From: Micromonospora rhizosphaerae
GTDB taxonomy: Bacteria > Actinomycetota > Actinomycetes > Mycobacteriales > Micromonosporaceae
NCBI RefSeq assembly: GCF_900091465.1
Contig: NZ_FMHV01000002.1
Span: 5,146,001-5,210,000, forward strand
Direction of reading: 5' to 3'
DNA: 64,000 bases
In this document: positions 63,718 through 64,000 of the stretch, in pieces
How positions within the stretch are numbered: position 1 is the stretch's first letter
Layout: each line of letters begins with the position of its first letter
Position numbers and translations under genes: made by a program
Notes under the pieces: model-generated
The model's database searches: none
What the model saw: the letters and a program-made list of their open reading frames with translations, nothing else
Told to the model about the DNA's origin: nothing

Positions 63718-64000
63718 CTACTCGCCGTACGACTGGTACCAGTTCCGCGGCAGGGCGGAGGCCACCGCGTCGAGCGCGACCCGCTCGGCCCACGGGCGGC
63801 CGTGCGCCCGCACGAGTTCGTTCAACGCGTCCAGCCGCTCACCGGCCCGCGCCACCGCCCGGGCCCGATCGGCGTCACGAAGACGTCCGACGGCGTCACC
63901 CCACACCGCCCGCCCCGCGATGTAGCCGCTGGCTCCGGCCCGGGCGACGATCTCCATCTGCACCGCGAAGTCGTCGAAGCCGGCGCCCTCGCTCAGCAGC
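63718..64000 (-). CDS. Class I aldolase of the LacD/YihT type, cut by the window end
   Basis: The last 93 codons, open to the right edge: LLSEGAGFDDFAVQMEIVAR, AGASGYIAGRAVWGDAVGR, and ending PRNWYQSYGE. The AGASG(F/Y)xxGRAxW motif is the C-terminal signature of tagatose-bisphosphate and sulfofructose-phosphate aldolases. It is 26 bases upstream of the PfkB gene and probably co-transcribed. Which phosphosugar is cleaved cannot be told from the part seen. Confidence 0.75.
   Translation of the reverse strand, partial: LLSEGAGFDDFAVQMEIVARAGASGYIAGRAVWGDAVGRLRDADRARAVARAGERLDALNELVRAHGRPWAERVALDAVASALPRNWYQSYGE

Overview
The window is very GC-rich throughout, with G or C in almost every third codon position, AGGAGG-type ribosome sites mixed with apparently leaderless genes, frequent GTG starts and many 4-base ATGA/GTGA overlaps. 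Together with an F420-type (LLM) oxidoreductase, PadR regulation, homodimeric pyruvate dehydrogenase and a furA-katG remnant, this points to an actinobacterium, most likely of the Micromonosporaceae. That assignment is inference. No rRNA, tRNA, insertion sequence or CRISPR array was seen.

Bases 1-42,000 are an extracellular polysaccharide locus. It opens with two convergent genes for large secreted PQQ-type sugar dehydrogenases carrying PKD, PA14 and other adhesive modules, then an asparagine-synthase-like gene. A graveyard at 11.25-11.85 kb holds remnants of a flippase and a polysaccharide deacetylase. It is followed by a membrane-anchored beta-helix protein, a methyltransferase/cytidylyltransferase/LmbE-deacetylase set, a flippase-oxidoreductase-methyltransferase operon, a PAP2 phosphatase, an O-acyltransferase, several glycosyltransferases, a GDP-mannose 6-dehydrogenase, an intact polysaccharide deacetylase, a Wzz-like protein, a Wzy-like polymerase, a second flippase, an undescribed protein with a duplicated Cys/His domain, a sugar-nucleotide epimerase, a WbaP-type priming transferase and rmlC/A/B/D for dTDP-L-rhamnose. 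The parts fit Wzx/Wzy-dependent export of a rhamnose- and probably mannuronate-containing, methylated and acylated polymer.

From 42 kb onward the content is general metabolism and stress: a uronate-dehydrogenase-like reductase, gamma-glutamyltransferase, KatG next to an internally deleted furA, a family-10 glycosyl hydrolase, a soluble transhydrogenase, a PadR/membrane-protein pair, the stub of an ltrA gene, a large membrane protein with a lipase-like GHSQG motif, pyruvate dehydrogenase E1 with a GntR regulator and a perfect palindrome inside its promoter, an MFS transporter, a DUF1223 protein, and a LacI/PfkB-kinase/aldolase operon running off the right edge.

The observations I rate highest are the duplicated Cys-His-Cys-Cys domain protein at 33.7-34.8 kb, the out-of-frame furA deletion beside an intact katG, the paired promoters sharing a 16-base element exactly 27 bases upstream of the -10 box, a 43-base intergenic repeat present twice 21 kb apart, and the decayed flippase and deacetylase copies. 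All similarity statements are by eye and from memory of the families; no search was run.
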